NCBI RefSeq assembly: GCF_023205095.1
Contig: NZ_CP046242.1
Span: forward strand, 981,001 to 1,045,000
Reading direction: 5' to 3'
DNA length: 64,000 nt
From: Bizionia sp. M204
GTDB taxonomy: Bacteria > Bacteroidota > Bacteroidia > Flavobacteriales > Flavobacteriaceae
The translations under genes and the position numbers were made by a program. This document shows positions 16,381-26,583 of this stretch, in pieces. Each line of letters opens with the position of its first letter. Within the stretch, counting starts at the first letter, position 1. The notes beneath the pieces are model-generated. The model had not been told where the DNA came from and ran no database searches. It saw only the letters and a program-made list of their open reading frames with translations.

Positions 16381-18411
16381 ATGACAAACTTAACCATAAT
16401 ATACATTATCCTATCTGGAATTATAGCGCTATTATTAGCGCTTTTTCAGTATGTGTATAAGTCAAAACGGACGCGGACTAATAGTATTTTGGCGGGTTTG
16501 CGGTTTGTTACTATTTTTTCAATACTACTGCTATTGGTTAATCCGAAGTTAGATTCGGAAACCTTTTATAATGAAAAGCCAAATTTGGTTGTTGCTATCG
16601 ATAATTCTAATTCTATAGCGTTTTTGAATCAATCGGATAGTGTGCAACAAATTATCGGCGCTATAAAAAATAATACAGGTTTAAACGAAAAATTCAATAT
16701 CGATTTCTATGCATTTAGTGATGATATTTCACGTAATGATTCATTAGAATTTAACACCAAACAGACTAATATTTCAAAAGCCATTAAAGGACTTGAAACT
16801 ATTTATAAAAACACGGTTTCGCCAACCATTTTAATAACAGATGGAAACCAAACTTTTGGTGCAGATTACGAATACACGGCTAAAAGCTACAAGCAGCCTA
16901 TTTATCCAATTATTGTAGGTGATACAACTTCCCACGTGGATTTAAAAATTACACAACTGAATGTAAATAAATACGCATTTTATAAAAATAAATTTCCCAT
17001 AGAAGTTATCCTGGTTTATAATGGTGATGAACCAATAACATCCGAATTTAAAATTACCACGGGATCTACAACTCTTTATTCAGAAAACATTTCCTTTAGT
17101 AAAACCAATAACTCTAAAATTATCCAAACCACGTTAACAGCTAATCAGATTGGTGTTTTTGCATATCAAGCATCTATTCAAGCTATTTTAAACGAAAAAA
17201 ATACGGTTAACAATAGTAAGAATTTTGCAATTGAAGTTATTGATGAACAAACCAATATTGCCATTGTAAGCGATATTTTGCATCCAGATTTAGGTGCGCT
17301 TAAAAAAAGTATTGAAAGCAACGAACAACGAACGGTAAGTATTCTAAAACCCACCGCTTACTTAACAAAAATGGATGAATTTCAATTAGCCATTCTATAT
17401 CAACCAAATGTGCGATTCCAAGCCGTTTTCAATAAGTTGAATTCTGATAATCGGAATCGGTTTGTTATTTCAGGATCCCAAACCAATTGGCAATTTTTAA
17501 ATAGTGTTAGCGCTGATTATCAACATGATCTGGTCTCACAATCGGAAAATTATCTGGCTGTAATTAACCCGAATTATTCGGAGTTTATAATACCAGATGT
17601 TGCTTTTGAAACCTTTCCACCTTTAAAAGGTGCTTTTGGAAACCTCAATATGAAAGTGCCTTTTCAAACATTGTTATATAAACAGATAGGAAGAGTTTCT
17701 ACAGACAAACCTTTATTAGTTAGTTTTGAAAACCAAAATAGGCGAGAAGCTATTCTTTTAGGTGAGAATATTTGGAAATGGCGTGCGCAAAATTATTTAA
17801 ACAATACGGATTTCAAGAGTTTTGATGATTTTACAGGCAAAATGGTACAATATCTAGCATCTAAAAAACGCAGAGAGCGCTTGAGTCTGGCTTATCAATC
17901 GTTTTATGATGGTAATACCAACGTCGTTTTTCAAGCACAATATTTTAATAAAAATTATGAATTTGATAATCGCGAAACACTTTCAATAAAAGTAACTGAT
18001 GAAACATCAAATAAAAGTAAAACCATTCCTTTGGTACTCAAAAACAATAATTATGAGGCCGATTTAAGTAGTCTGCCAGCAGCAAATTATAAGTTTACGG
18101 TTACGGCAAATACGAGTAATATATCTAAATCCGGATCATTTAAGATATTAGATTATAACATTGAGCAACAATTTACAAATGCCAATGTAGCAAAATTAAT
18201 GCAAGTTGCTAATGCTAAAGACGCTACAGTATATTTTAAAGATCAGTTAGCAGATTTGAGCGCGAATTTATTGGCAGATAAACGCTATGCAACAATTGAA
18301 AAAAGTACTAAAAAAACCGTATCTTTGATTGACTGGAAATACCTTTTAGGACTAGTAATTTTAGCCCTTTCGGCTGAATGGTTTTATCGGAAGTATAAAG
18401 GTTTAATTTAA
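16381..18411 (+). CDS. VWA-domain membrane protein of unknown function
   Basis: This 676-residue protein has two N-terminal transmembrane segments (about 5-25 and 38-55), an extracytoplasmic von Willebrand A-like domain from about residue 68 (VVAIDNSNSI, a partial MIDAS motif, and TILITDGNQTFG), a long beta-rich middle part, and a final transmembrane segment near the C-terminus (LLGLVILALSAEWFYR) followed by RKYKG. This layout is common in Bacteroidota proteins related to the BatA/BatB group. Partners and role are unknown. It follows fabG by three bases and precedes the prohibitin-like gene by 10. Confidence 0.8.
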   Translation: MTNLTIIYIILSGIIALLLALFQYVYKSKRTRTNSILAGLRFVTIFSILLLLVNPKLDSETFYNEKPNLVVAIDNSNSIAFLNQSDSVQQIIGAIKNNTGLNEKFNIDFYAFSDDISRNDSLEFNTKQTNISKAIKGLETIYKNTVSPTILITDGNQTFGADYEYTAKSYKQPIYPIIVGDTTSHVDLKITQLNVNKYAFYKNKFPIEVILVYNGDEPITSEFKITTGSTTLYSENISFSKTNNSKIIQTTLTANQIGVFAYQASIQAILNEKNTVNNSKNFAIEVIDEQTNIAIVSDILHPDLGALKKSIESNEQRTVSILKPTAYLTKMDEFQLAILYQPNVRFQAVFNKLNSDNRNRFVISGSQTNWQFLNSVSADYQHDLVSQSENYLAVINPNYSEFIIPDVAFETFPPLKGAFGNLNMKVPFQTLLYKQIGRVSTDKPLLVSFENQNRREAILLGENIWKWRAQNYLNNTDFKSFDDFTGKMVQYLASKKRRERLSLAYQSFYDGNTNVVFQAQYFNKNYEFDNRETLSIKVTDETSNKSKTIPLVLKNNNYEADLSSLPAANYKFTVTANTSNISKSGSFKILDYNIEQQFTNANVAKLMQVANAKDATVYFKDQLADLSANLLADKRYATIEKSTKKTVSLIDWKYLLGLVILALSAEWFYRKYKGLI

Positions 18412-18421
18412 ATAAAAAACT

Positions 18422-19237
18422 ATGGAAAAATTACCAAAAATTGGATTACCTATTATTGTAGTACTTGTTATTTTAATCGTTTTAGTTGCCAAATCGGCTG
18501 TCACTATTGGTTCTGGTGAAGCGGGTGTGCTTTATAAAACTTTTGATGATGGTGTGGTTACTGATGAACCACCTTTAGGTGAAGGGTTTCATATTGTAGC
18601 GCCTTGGAATAAGGTTTTTGTATATGAAGTACGTCAACAAGAACTTGTGGAGCGTATGAATGTACTATCGTCAAACGGTTTAGATATTAAATTAGAAGCT
18701 TCTATCTGGTTTCAACCAGCTTATGAAAGTTTAGGTAAATTGCACCAAGAAAAAAGTGAAATGTATAAGGAGCGTGTGCTTTTACCAGCCATTCGTTCTG
18801 CAGCAAGATCGGTTGTAGGTCGTTACACACCAGAGCAATTATATTCTAGCAAACGTGACGCTATTCAACAAGAAATTTTTGAAGAAACTCAAAAAATTGT
18901 TAAGGATCAATACATCCAATTAAATGAAATTTTAGTGCGTGACGTAACCTTACCCGCTACAATTAAAGATGCTATTGAACGTAAATTAAAACAAGAACAA
19001 GAGTCTTTAGAATACGAATTTAGATTGGTTACTGCTGCAAAAGAAGCTGAAAAGCGTATTATTGATGCCCAAGGTAAAGCGGATGCCAACAGAATTTTAA
19101 GTGCTTCACTTAATGAGAAAATTTTACAAGATAAAGGTATTGAGGCAACTGTTAAGCTATCAGAATCACCTAATAGTAAGGTTATTGTAATAGGTTCAGG
19201 AGATTCGGGATTACCAATTATTTTAGGAAATCAATAA
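18422..19237 (+). CDS. Prohibitin-family (SPFH/band 7) membrane protein
   Basis: This 271-residue protein has an N-terminal transmembrane anchor (about 6-29), then a band 7 domain with SGEAGVLYKTFDDG, GEGFHIVAPWNKVFVYEVR and RSAARSVVGRYTPEQLYSSKR, and a coiled-coil-forming region rich in E, A and K (KRKLKQEQESLEYEFRL onward). Such proteins form large ring scaffolds on the membrane. It may work with the adjacent VWA membrane protein, 10 bases upstream, but that is inference from gene order only. Confidence 0.9.
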   Translation: MEKLPKIGLPIIVVLVILIVLVAKSAVTIGSGEAGVLYKTFDDGVVTDEPPLGEGFHIVAPWNKVFVYEVRQQELVERMNVLSSNGLDIKLEASIWFQPAYESLGKLHQEKSEMYKERVLLPAIRSAARSVVGRYTPEQLYSSKRDAIQQEIFEETQKIVKDQYIQLNEILVRDVTLPATIKDAIERKLKQEQESLEYEFRLVTAAKEAEKRIIDAQGKADANRILSASLNEKILQDKGIEATVKLSESPNSKVIVIGSGDSGLPIILGNQ

Positions 19238-19313
19238 TTAATTTAAAATTAAAACGAAGTTTGTTAGGTTTTATAAAATAATTTTACAAACCTTTGTTCA
19301 AACAAAAAAAGAC

Positions 19314-19370
19314 ATGAGTTTTATTCAATTCCATCATCATCATTTTCATACGTGCACTCAAGCAGGCTGA
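19314..19370 (+). CDS. Histidine-rich leader peptide of the his operon
   Basis: An 18-codon frame encodes MSFIQFHHHHFHTCTQAG and a TGA stop, with five His within six codons (19332-19349). It lies 154 bases upstream of hisG and directly before competing hairpins. An A-rich stretch (AACAAAAAAAGAC) precedes the ATG, and I see no strong Shine-Dalgarno sequence, as is common in this phylum. By analogy with the enterobacterial his leader, slow translation of the His codons when charged His-tRNA is scarce would favour read-through into the operon. Confidence 0.85.
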   Translation: MSFIQFHHHHFHTCTQAG

Positions 19371-19414
19371 AAATGTATTGAATAAAATCAACATATTAAT
19401 AAACCCGTTTGAGT
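19319..19414 (+). promoter_or_regulatory. his attenuator: anti-antiterminator and antiterminator pairings
   Basis: Two pairings are visible. (a) 19319-19329 with 19377-19387 form a perfect 11-base stem enclosing the His codons. (b) ACTCAAGCAGG (19356-19366) pairs with CCCGTTTGAGT (19404-19414) in 10 of 11 positions, including one G-U. Pairing (b) uses the 5' arm of the terminator at 19401-19431, so the two exclude each other. A ribosome stalled on the His codons would leave 19356-19366 free (operon on), while one reaching the stop codon at 19368-19370 would cover it (operon off). The pairings are seen in the sequence; the mechanism is inferred. Confidence 0.75.
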
Positions 19415-19431
19415 ATCTCAAGCGGGTTTTT
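19401..19431 (+). terminator. his operon attenuator terminator
   Basis: A 13-base stem, AAACCCGTTTGAG (19401-19413) with CTCAAGCGGGTTT (19417-19429), has one G-U pair, a TAT loop and a run of five T. It ends 93 bases before hisG and cannot coexist with the antiterminator pairing. Confidence 0.85.
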
Positions 19432-19524
19432 GCATTTTAATCCTTTCGGATTTCTTCTCGTTCTGGTTTACTCAAACATCATTCAAGTTTAACTTAAAAA
19501 AAGCTCACATACGTGAGAGATGTT

Positions 19525-20382
19525 ATGAGAAAATTAAAAATTGCTGTTCAAAAATCGGGTCGCTTACATGACGATTCCATGAAAATCCTGAAAGAAGTCG
19601 GTATTTCAATTGATAATGGTCGGGATCAATTAAAGGCATCTGCCAAAAATTTCCCTTTGGAAGTCTTCTACCTCCGAAATGGTGATATTCCACAATACCT
19701 TGTTGATGGTGTTGTTGATGCCGCTATTATTGGCGAAAACATACTAATTGAAAATGGAAATAATATTTCTATAGTTGAAAAATTAGGATTTTCATCCTGT
19801 CGTGTATCAGTAGCCATCCCAAAATCAGAAACCTATTCTGGAATTCAGGATTTAAACGGTAAACGTATTGCCACATCCTACCCAAATACGGTGACTACTT
19901 TCCTAAAAAACAACAATTTGGAAGCTCAACTTCACATCATTAATGGTTCTGTTGAAATTGCGCCTAATATTGGATTAGCAGACGCTATTGTGGATATTGT
20001 TTCTAGCGGTAGTACCTTATTTAAAAACAATTTGCAAGAGGTTGAAGTGTTACTTCAGTCCGAAGCCGTTTTGGCCGTTTCTCCAAAAATATATCAAGAG
20101 GAACTAGATGTTTTGAATAAACTACAATTCCGATTGCAATCAGTTCTAAAGGCTAGAAAATCGCGTTATGTCTTGCTTAATGCCCCGAATGAAAAGCTAG
20201 AAAAAATTATTCAAATTTTACCGGGTGTAAAAAGTCCAACGGTGTTGCCATTGGCAGAATCAGGATGGAGCTCCCTACATTCCGTGATTGATAAAAATGA
20301 TTTTTGGGAAATAATAGACGAATTAAAAATAGCTGGAGCCGAAGGAATTTTGGTATGTCCAATTGAAAATATGGTATTATGA
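19525..20382 (+). CDS. hisG: ATP phosphoribosyltransferase HisG
   Basis: HisG joins ATP and PRPP, the first and feedback-controlled step of histidine synthesis. The 285-residue length and the C-terminal domain (SPTVLPLAESGWSSLHSV, GAEGILVCPIENMV) indicate the long, self-regulated form that does not need HisZ. Motifs AVQKSGRL near the N-terminus and DIVSSGSTL for PRPP are present. I start it at ATG 19525 (MRKLKIAVQKSGR); an upstream GTG at 19513 would add four residues. The 3' end overlaps hisD by four bases (ATGA). Confidence 0.96.
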   Translation: MRKLKIAVQKSGRLHDDSMKILKEVGISIDNGRDQLKASAKNFPLEVFYLRNGDIPQYLVDGVVDAAIIGENILIENGNNISIVEKLGFSSCRVSVAIPKSETYSGIQDLNGKRIATSYPNTVTTFLKNNNLEAQLHIINGSVEIAPNIGLADAIVDIVSSGSTLFKNNLQEVEVLLQSEAVLAVSPKIYQEELDVLNKLQFRLQSVLKARKSRYVLLNAPNEKLEKIIQILPGVKSPTVLPLAESGWSSLHSVIDKNDFWEIIDELKIAGAEGILVCPIENMVL

Positions 20383-21665
20383 TAGTAGTAGAAAACCCAC
20401 AAAATAAGGTTTGGATGGACTTATTAAAACGTCCAACAGCTTCAGTAGCTGATATTGAAACAACCGTAACTGAAATATTTAAAGATATCCAACAACAAGG
20501 TGATGCCGCTGTTTTAAAGTACACCGATATTTTTGATGGTGTAAAACTTTCAAAGCTGTTGGTTTCACCTGAAGAAATTCAGAACGCCAAAATGAAAGTT
20601 GGTACCGAATTAAAGGAAGCCATTTTATTAGCTAAACGAAATATTACACGTTTTCACCAGGCACAACAAACAGAAAAAATTGAAATTGAAACCGAAACGG
20701 GTGTTTTGTGTTGGCAGGAAAAACGAGCTATTCAAAAAATAGGATTATATATTCCAGGCGGTACAGCACCTTTATTTTCAACAGTCTTAATGTTAGCTGT
20801 TCCTGCAAAAATAGCTGGTTGTGAAGAAATAGTTTTGTGTTCGCCTCCCAATAAATCGGGACAAATTGCTGATGAAATTCTCTTTGCAGCCGATTTATGT
20901 GGTGTAACTAAAATCTACAAAGTTGGTGGTATTCAGGCTATTGCAGCTATGACCTTTGGTACGGAAACGATACAACCTGTTTATAAAATTTTTGGCCCAG
21001 GGAATCAGTTCGTAACCGTAGCTAAACAATTAGCAACTAAATTTGGTGTGGCCATAGATATGCCGGCTGGACCCAGTGAATTACTGGTTGTTGCGGATGA
21101 TTCAGCTGTTCCTAAATATGTGGCTGCTGATTTGTTAAGTCAAGCTGAACATGGTTCGGACAGTCAAGTGGTTTTAGTCTCAACATCTACAACGCTAATT
21201 AATGACGTCATGAAGGAAATTTCGATACAAATGGCACAATTACCGCGAAAGTCTATAACGGAAAAAGCAATGACAAACTCTAAAGCCATAATATTTTCTA
21301 GTAATCAGGACGCCCTGAGTTTTATTAATGCCTATGCGCCAGAACACTTTATTATTTGTACCGAAAACGATGCGTTTTTTGTGGATGGCATTCAAAATGC
21401 TGGTTCTGTTTTTATTGGGAATTATACTCCAGAGAGTGCTGGCGATTATGCATCTGGAACCAACCACACCTTACCAACAAATGGTTTTAGTAAATCCTAT
21501 TCTGGTGTAAATTTAGACAGTTTCACTAAAGCAATTACCTTTCAAAAAATTACAAAAACAGGAATCAAAAACATAGGAAATGCTATTGAGATTATGGCAG
21601 AAGCCGAAGGTTTACAAGCGCACAAAAATGCCGTATCCATCCGTTTAAAAGACTTGCAATCATGA
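20379..21665 (+). CDS. hisD: Histidinol dehydrogenase HisD
   Basis: HisD oxidises histidinol to histidine in two NAD-dependent steps, the last of the pathway. The 428-residue zinc enzyme shows YIPGGTAPLFSTVLM, KIFGPGNQFVTVAK, DMPAGPSELLVVAD, LLSQAEHGSDSQ (zinc Gln/His), APEHF and SAGDYASGTNHTLPTNG. It overlaps hisG and hisC by four bases on each side, so translation is coupled. Confidence 0.97.
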   Translation: MIVVENPQNKVWMDLLKRPTASVADIETTVTEIFKDIQQQGDAAVLKYTDIFDGVKLSKLLVSPEEIQNAKMKVGTELKEAILLAKRNITRFHQAQQTEKIEIETETGVLCWQEKRAIQKIGLYIPGGTAPLFSTVLMLAVPAKIAGCEEIVLCSPPNKSGQIADEILFAADLCGVTKIYKVGGIQAIAAMTFGTETIQPVYKIFGPGNQFVTVAKQLATKFGVAIDMPAGPSELLVVADDSAVPKYVAADLLSQAEHGSDSQVVLVSTSTTLINDVMKEISIQMAQLPRKSITEKAMTNSKAIIFSSNQDALSFINAYAPEHFIICTENDAFFVDGIQNAGSVFIGNYTPESAGDYASGTNHTLPTNGFSKSYSGVNLDSFTKAITFQKITKTGIKNIGNAIEIMAEAEGLQAHKNAVSIRLKDLQS

Positions 21666-22699
21666 ACATTCAAAATTTAATAAGACCCAGTATCCTCAAG
21701 CTGAAACCCTATGCATCAGCTCGCGATGAATTTAAGGATTTTGAAAAAAGCATGACCTTTTTAGACGCAAATGAAAACCCCTTTGAAACAGGTTTAAACC
21801 GCTATCCAGATCCGCAACAGTCTGCTTTAAAATGGCGATTGTCAACTATTAAAAAGTGCAATCCCAATCAATTATTATTAGGAAATGGAAGTGATGAAGT
21901 TTTAGATTTAATTTTTAGAACCTTTTGCGAACCAGGAAAAGACAATGTAATCTTGTTGCCACCAACATACGGTATGTATGAAGTTTTGGCGAATTTAAAT
22001 AATATAGAAACCATTAAAATTCCCTTACAAACGGATTTTCAACCGAACGTTTCTGATATTTTAAAGACATCGAATTCAAATAGTAAAATACTATTTCTTT
22101 GTTCGCCAAACAATCCAACAGCCAACAGTTTTAAAGCAGAATCTATGGAAATATTACTTCAAAAATTTAAAGGTATCGTTGTAATTGATGAAGCATATAT
22201 AGATTTTTCTGAACAGGAAAGTTGGAGTAGTAGGTTAGCTGAATTTCCAAACCTCATTGTGATTCAAACACTTTCAAAGGCTTATGGTCTAGCAGGAATT
22301 CGTTTAGGTATGGGGATGGCTTCGCCTGAAATTATAAATGTTTTAAACCGCATTAAACCACCTTATAATATCAATCAGTTAACGCAAAACACGGCTTTAA
22401 ATAAATTAGAAAATTTAGAACTAGTAACCAATCAAATTAAACTGATTAAGGATGAACGTATCCGTGTGCTTTCAGCAATACAAAACATTAATTTCGTTAA
22501 GAAAAGATATCCAAGTGATGCTAATTTTATTTTAGTTCAAGTAGATGATGCTAACAAACGTTACCAACAATTAATAGAAAATGAGCTGGTTGTTCGCAAT
22601 AGAACGAAAGAGCCGCTATGTGAAAACTGCTTGCGTTTTACCATTGGAACACCTAATGAAAACACCAAATTATTAACCGTTTTAAAGTCACTAATATGA
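21662..22699 (+). CDS. hisC: Histidinol-phosphate aminotransferase HisC
   Basis: This PLP-dependent class I/II aminotransferase converts imidazole acetol phosphate to histidinol phosphate. The 345-residue protein has [41 protein letters not shown] and [15 protein letters not shown], whose Lys forms the PLP Schiff base. It overlaps hisD and hisB by four bases on each side. Confidence 0.96.
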   Translation: MNIQNLIRPSILKLKPYASARDEFKDFEKSMTFLDANENPFETGLNRYPDPQQSALKWRLSTIKKCNPNQLLLGNGSDEVLDLIFRTFCEPGKDNVILLPPTYGMYEVLANLNNIETIKIPLQTDFQPNVSDILKTSNSNSKILFLCSPNNPTANSFKAESMEILLQKFKGIVVIDEAYIDFSEQESWSSRLAEFPNLIVIQTLSKAYGLAGIRLGMGMASPEIINVLNRIKPPYNINQLTQNTALNKLENLELVTNQIKLIKDERIRVLSAIQNINFVKKRYPSDANFILVQVDDANKRYQQLIENELVVRNRTKEPLCENCLRFTIGTPNENTKLLTVLKSLI

Positions 22700-23829
22700 A
22701 GAGAGTTTTATTTATAGATCGCGATGGCACCTTAATAAAAGAGCCGCAAGATGAGCAAATTGATGGTTTTGACAAACTGGAATTTTATCCACAGGTGTTT
22801 CAATATTTAGGCAGAATTGCGAAAGAATTAGATTTTGAATTGGTTTTAATTACCAATCAAGATGGCCTTGGAACCAATGCATTTCCTGAAAACACATTTT
22901 GGCCAGTTCATAAATTAATAATGGAAACGTTTAAAAATGAAGGTATAATTTTCAAAGAAGAATTCATTGATAGAACCTTTGCCAAGGACAATGCGCCCAC
23001 CCGGAAACCAAATACAGGCTTGCTTACCAAATATTTTTCAGAAGATTATGATTTGGCAAACTCTTATGTTATTGGCGACCGGTTAACGGATATAGAATTA
23101 GCTAAAAATTTAAACGCAAAAGGGATTTTAATTAATGGTCAAGCTAATTTAGGAGCAAATGAAATTTCACTGAAAGTGGATGCTTTACAGCCTTTTATCG
23201 CATTAGAAACGGATAATTGGGAAGCCATTTATACGTTATTGAAAGCAAAAGAACGAGCTGGTTCTATTGAAAGGAATACCAATGAAACGGCAATAAAAAT
23301 TGATTTAAATATAGATGGTACAGGAAAAAGCTCCATTCAAACGGGAATTGCATTTTTCGATCACATGTTAGAGCAAATTGCCAGACATGGTCAATTGGAT
23401 TTAAGTATTCAGGTTGAAGGCGATTTAGAAGTGGATGAACACCACACCATTGAAGATACGGCCATTGCCTTGGGTGAATTATTTCAAACGGTTTTAGGTA
23501 GTAAATTAGGAATAGAACGCTATGGTTTTTGTATTCCAATGGACGATTGTTTAGCACAAGTTGCTATTGATTTTGGTGGCCGAAATTGGCTCGTTTGGGA
23601 AGCGGATTTTAATCGTGAAATGATTGGTAAAATGCCAACCGAAATGTTCATGCATTTCTTTAAATCCTTTACAGATGGCGCAAAATGCAACTTAAATATA
23701 AAAGCTGAAGGCACCAATGAACACCATAAAATTGAGGCTATTTTTAAAGCGTTTGCAAAAGCCATAAAGATGGCTGTAAAACGAGATGTTACAAAAATGA
23801 TTTTACCAACCACAAAAGGCCTTTTATAA
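22696..23829 (+). CDS. hisB: Bifunctional histidinol-phosphatase / IGP dehydratase HisB
   Basis: The N-terminal HAD phosphatase domain (about 1-165: [32 protein letters not shown]) dephosphorylates histidinol phosphate. The C-terminal domain (about 190-377: [53 protein letters not shown]) dehydrates imidazoleglycerol phosphate using a manganese site. The Cys/His zinc loop that E. coli HisB has before RKP is absent here ([14 protein letters not shown]). Its stop overlaps the hisH start by one base (TAATG). Confidence 0.96.
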   Translation: MKRVLFIDRDGTLIKEPQDEQIDGFDKLEFYPQVFQYLGRIAKELDFELVLITNQDGLGTNAFPENTFWPVHKLIMETFKNEGIIFKEEFIDRTFAKDNAPTRKPNTGLLTKYFSEDYDLANSYVIGDRLTDIELAKNLNAKGILINGQANLGANEISLKVDALQPFIALETDNWEAIYTLLKAKERAGSIERNTNETAIKIDLNIDGTGKSSIQTGIAFFDHMLEQIARHGQLDLSIQVEGDLEVDEHHTIEDTAIALGELFQTVLGSKLGIERYGFCIPMDDCLAQVAIDFGGRNWLVWEADFNREMIGKMPTEMFMHFFKSFTDGAKCNLNIKAEGTNEHHKIEAIFKAFAKAIKMAVKRDVTKMILPTTKGLL

Positions 23830-24410
23830 TGAATGTTGTAATTATTGATTATGGAGTGGGAAACATTAAAAGCATTCAATTTGCTTTTGAACGACTGGGA
23901 ATAACAGCTGTTTTAAGCCAAGATGTGCAAACCATTTTAGCAGCGGATAAAGTTATTTTACCGGGTGTTGGAGAAGCGGGTTCGGCTATGAAAAAACTGA
24001 AAGACACACAATTAGATGTGCTTATACCCAAACTTAAGCAACCTGTTTTAGGGATATGTTTAGGCATGCAGCTGATGTGCAATTATTCAGAAGAAGGAAA
24101 CACCAAAGGATTACAAATATTTGATACAGAGGTAAAACGCTTTTCAAATGCTGTAAAAGTCCCACAAATGGGATGGAATACCATTACAAACTTGAAATCA
24201 ATGCTATTAGAGACCCTAAAAGAGAATGAATACATGTACCTTGTTCATAGTTATTATGCCGAAAACTGTTTGGAAGCCATAGCATTAACGGAATACGATA
24301 TAGTCTATGCCTCTGCCTTAAAAAAAGATAATTTTTACGGTGTTCAATTTCATCCAGAAAAAAGCAGTTTGGCCGGAGAACAACTATTAAAAAACTTTTT
24401 GGCATTGTAA
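23829..24410 (+). CDS. hisH: Imidazole glycerol phosphate synthase subunit HisH
   Basis: HisH is the glutaminase subunit that feeds ammonia to HisF. The 193-residue class I amidotransferase has VIIDYGVGNIKSI, PGVGEAGSAM (oxyanion region), the nucleophile Cys in GICLGMQLM, PQMGWN, and the His/Glu pair in GVQFHPEKSS. The next gene, hisA, begins after a 65-base gap, the largest inside this operon. Confidence 0.96.
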   Translation: MNVVIIDYGVGNIKSIQFAFERLGITAVLSQDVQTILAADKVILPGVGEAGSAMKKLKDTQLDVLIPKLKQPVLGICLGMQLMCNYSEEGNTKGLQIFDTEVKRFSNAVKVPQMGWNTITNLKSMLLETLKENEYMYLVHSYYAENCLEAIALTEYDIVYASALKKDNFYGVQFHPEKSSLAGEQLLKNFLAL

Positions 24411-24475
24411 TTTGAGTAGGCCTTCAAAGAATTATAAAATTGGCGTTTAAAAGTCAGATTGAAAAAAATAAAATT

Positions 24476-25222
24476 ATGAGAATTATACCAGCAATAGATA
24501 TTATAGGTGGAAAGTGCGTCCGACTCACCAAGGGTGATTATGATACAAAAAAAATTTATAACGAAAACCCATTAGAAGTCGCCAAACAGTTTGAAGATTC
24601 CGGGATTGAATACTTGCACTTGGTGGATTTAGATGGTGCCAAAGCGAGTCACGTTGTAAATTATCGCGTTTTAGAATTATTAGCTTCAAAAACAAGCTTA
24701 AAAATCGACTTTGGAGGTGGATTAAAAACAGACGACGATTTACATGTCGCTTTTAATTCGGGCGCACGGCAAATTACAGGAGGCAGTATTGCCGTAAAGA
24801 ATTCGGATACATTTACAGGCTGGCTAGAAACCTACGGATCGGAAAAAATAATACTAGGAGCCGATTGTTACCCTAATGAAACAGGTGGAACAATTGCTGT
24901 TAGTGGATGGCAGGAACGGAGTAATCAGGAGGTCATTCCGTTTGTAAAAAGCTATCAAAAAAAGGGCATTCGCTATGTAATTTGTACAGATATTTCAAAA
25001 GATGGTATGTTAGAAGGTCCAGCCTTAAATCTTTATAAAAACATGTTGGAAACTTGCACGAATAGCAGTGCGCGACAATCTATTAAACTAATTGCGTCGG
25101 GAGGTGTTTCTAATATAGATGATGTCATCGCCTTAAAAGCATTGGGTTGTGAGGGTGTCATTATTGGAAAAGCACTTTATGAAAACAAAATTCAACTCAA
25201 AGATTTAGCACGTTATATTTAG
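24476..25222 (+). CDS. hisA: ProFAR isomerase HisA
   Basis: HisA opens the ribose of ProFAR to PRFAR. The 248-residue TIM barrel has [17 protein letters not shown] (catalytic Asp), [12 protein letters not shown], the second Asp in [24 protein letters not shown] and [14 protein letters not shown] at 24440 would add 12 residues, but ATG 24476 gives the standard N-terminus. It is followed by hisF after five bases. Confidence 0.96.
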   Translation: MRIIPAIDIIGGKCVRLTKGDYDTKKIYNENPLEVAKQFEDSGIEYLHLVDLDGAKASHVVNYRVLELLASKTSLKIDFGGGLKTDDDLHVAFNSGARQITGGSIAVKNSDTFTGWLETYGSEKIILGADCYPNETGGTIAVSGWQERSNQEVIPFVKSYQKKGIRYVICTDISKDGMLEGPALNLYKNMLETCTNSSARQSIKLIASGGVSNIDDVIALKALGCEGVIIGKALYENKIQLKDLARYI

Positions 25223-25227
25223 AAATT

Positions 25228-25986
25228 ATGCTTACAAAACGAATCATTCCATGCTTGGATATTAAAAACGGGCGCACCGTAAAAGGCATTAATTTTGTCG
25301 ATTTAAAAGATGCTGGTGATCCCGTAGCTCTGGCAAAAAAATATGCGCAAACGGGTGCTGATGAACTCGTATTTTTAGATATTTCAGCGACATTAGAAGG
25401 TCGGAAAACACTAATTGATATGGTATTACAAGTTGCCAAGGAGGTGAACATACCTTTCACCGTGGGAGGTGGAGTAAGTTCCGTTGAAGATGTGGACTTG
25501 CTATTACAATCCGGAGCTGATAAAGTAGCCGTAAATTCTGCAGCTATTAAACGACCTGAATTAATTAAAGAATTATCTGATAAATTTGGAAGTCAATGTG
25601 TCGTTGTTGCCATAGATGCCAAACAAATTAAAGGCAAATGGAAAGTCCATTTAGCAGGCGGAACCATTCCAACCGATTTGGATTTATTTACATGGGCAAA
25701 AACCGTAGAACGTCTTGGTGCAGGAGAAATTCTTTTCACATCCATGGATCATGATGGTACCAAAAATGGCTTTGCAAATACCGCATTAGCACGTTTATCC
25801 TCTGAATTACATATTCCTATTATAGCGTCTGGTGGTGCCGGAACGACAGCCCATTTTGTAGACACTTTTCAAAAAGGGCTTGCTGATGCAGCTTTAGCAG
25901 CTAGTGTGTTTCATTTTGAAACTATCGATATTTTAGAATTAAAAAAAGAATTACAACAAAATAATATACCCATTCGCTTATCATGA
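25228..25986 (+). CDS. hisF: Imidazole glycerol phosphate synthase subunit HisF
   Basis: HisF is the cyclase subunit that makes IGP and AICAR from PRFAR and ammonia. The 252-residue TIM barrel has [18 protein letters not shown] (catalytic Asp), [26 protein letters not shown], the second Asp in [11 protein letters not shown], and ASGGAGT. The [13 protein letters not shown] stretch near the C-terminus is typical. It overlaps hisIE by four bases. Confidence 0.97.
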   Translation: MLTKRIIPCLDIKNGRTVKGINFVDLKDAGDPVALAKKYAQTGADELVFLDISATLEGRKTLIDMVLQVAKEVNIPFTVGGGVSSVEDVDLLLQSGADKVAVNSAAIKRPELIKELSDKFGSQCVVVAIDAKQIKGKWKVHLAGGTIPTDLDLFTWAKTVERLGAGEILFTSMDHDGTKNGFANTALARLSSELHIPIIASGGAGTTAHFVDTFQKGLADAALAASVFHFETIDILELKKELQQNNIPIRLS

Positions 25987-26582
25987 TAATCAATTTTAAT
26001 AAATACGAAAACGGATTAGTACCAGCAATCATTCAAGATTATACTACCAAAACAGTATTAATGCTGGGTTATATGAATCAGAAAGCATTCAATAAAACTC
26101 AAAAAACAAAACGCGTTACATTTTTCAGTCGCTCAAAAAATCGGTTATGGACTAAAGGTGAGAGTAGCGGTAATTTTCTAGAAGTTCAAGAAATTCAGGT
26201 GGACTGTGATCAAGATGCTTTATTAGTTTCCGTAAAACCAGAAGGACCAACTTGTCATACAGGATCGGATACCTGTTGGAACGAAAACAATGAATCTAAT
26301 TTTGGTTTTCTTTCAGAATTGGAGCGTGTTATTACAGATAGAAAAGCTAATCAAAAGGAAGACACGTCCTATGTGGCATCGCTTTTTAAAGGTGGTATTA
26401 ATAAAATAGCACAAAAAGTAGGAGAGGAGGCAATTGAAGTTGTTATAGAAGCAAAAGATGAAAACGACTCTTTGTTTCTCAACGAAAGTGCCGATTTGTT
26501 ATTTCATTATCTTATTCTGCTGCAAGCAAAAGGATTTACTTTGAAAGATGTAGAGGCTATTTTAAAAGCACGTCAAAAATAA
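25983..26582 (+). CDS. hisI: Bifunctional PR-AMP cyclohydrolase / PR-ATP pyrophosphatase HisIE
   Basis: This carries out the second and third steps of the pathway in one polypeptide. The N-terminal HisI domain (about 1-105) has [24 protein letters not shown] and the zinc/magnesium site in VDCDQDALL and CHTG. The C-terminal HisE domain (about 110-199) has [28 protein letters not shown]. It is the last his gene, and the next gene is convergent with its end one base away. Confidence 0.96.
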   Translation: MIINFNKYENGLVPAIIQDYTTKTVLMLGYMNQKAFNKTQKTKRVTFFSRSKNRLWTKGESSGNFLEVQEIQVDCDQDALLVSVKPEGPTCHTGSDTCWNENNESNFGFLSELERVITDRKANQKEDTSYVASLFKGGINKIAQKVGEEAIEVVIEAKDENDSLFLNESADLLFHYLILLQAKGFTLKDVEAILKARQK

Positions 26583-26583
26583 A

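Noticed and set aside
19332-19349. His cluster as a metal-binding peptide
   Set aside because: The position before the competing hairpins and hisG fits a leader peptide much better.
23264-23557. Antisense open frame within hisB
   Set aside because: It is a shadow of the hisB coding strand, with no conserved product or independent signals.
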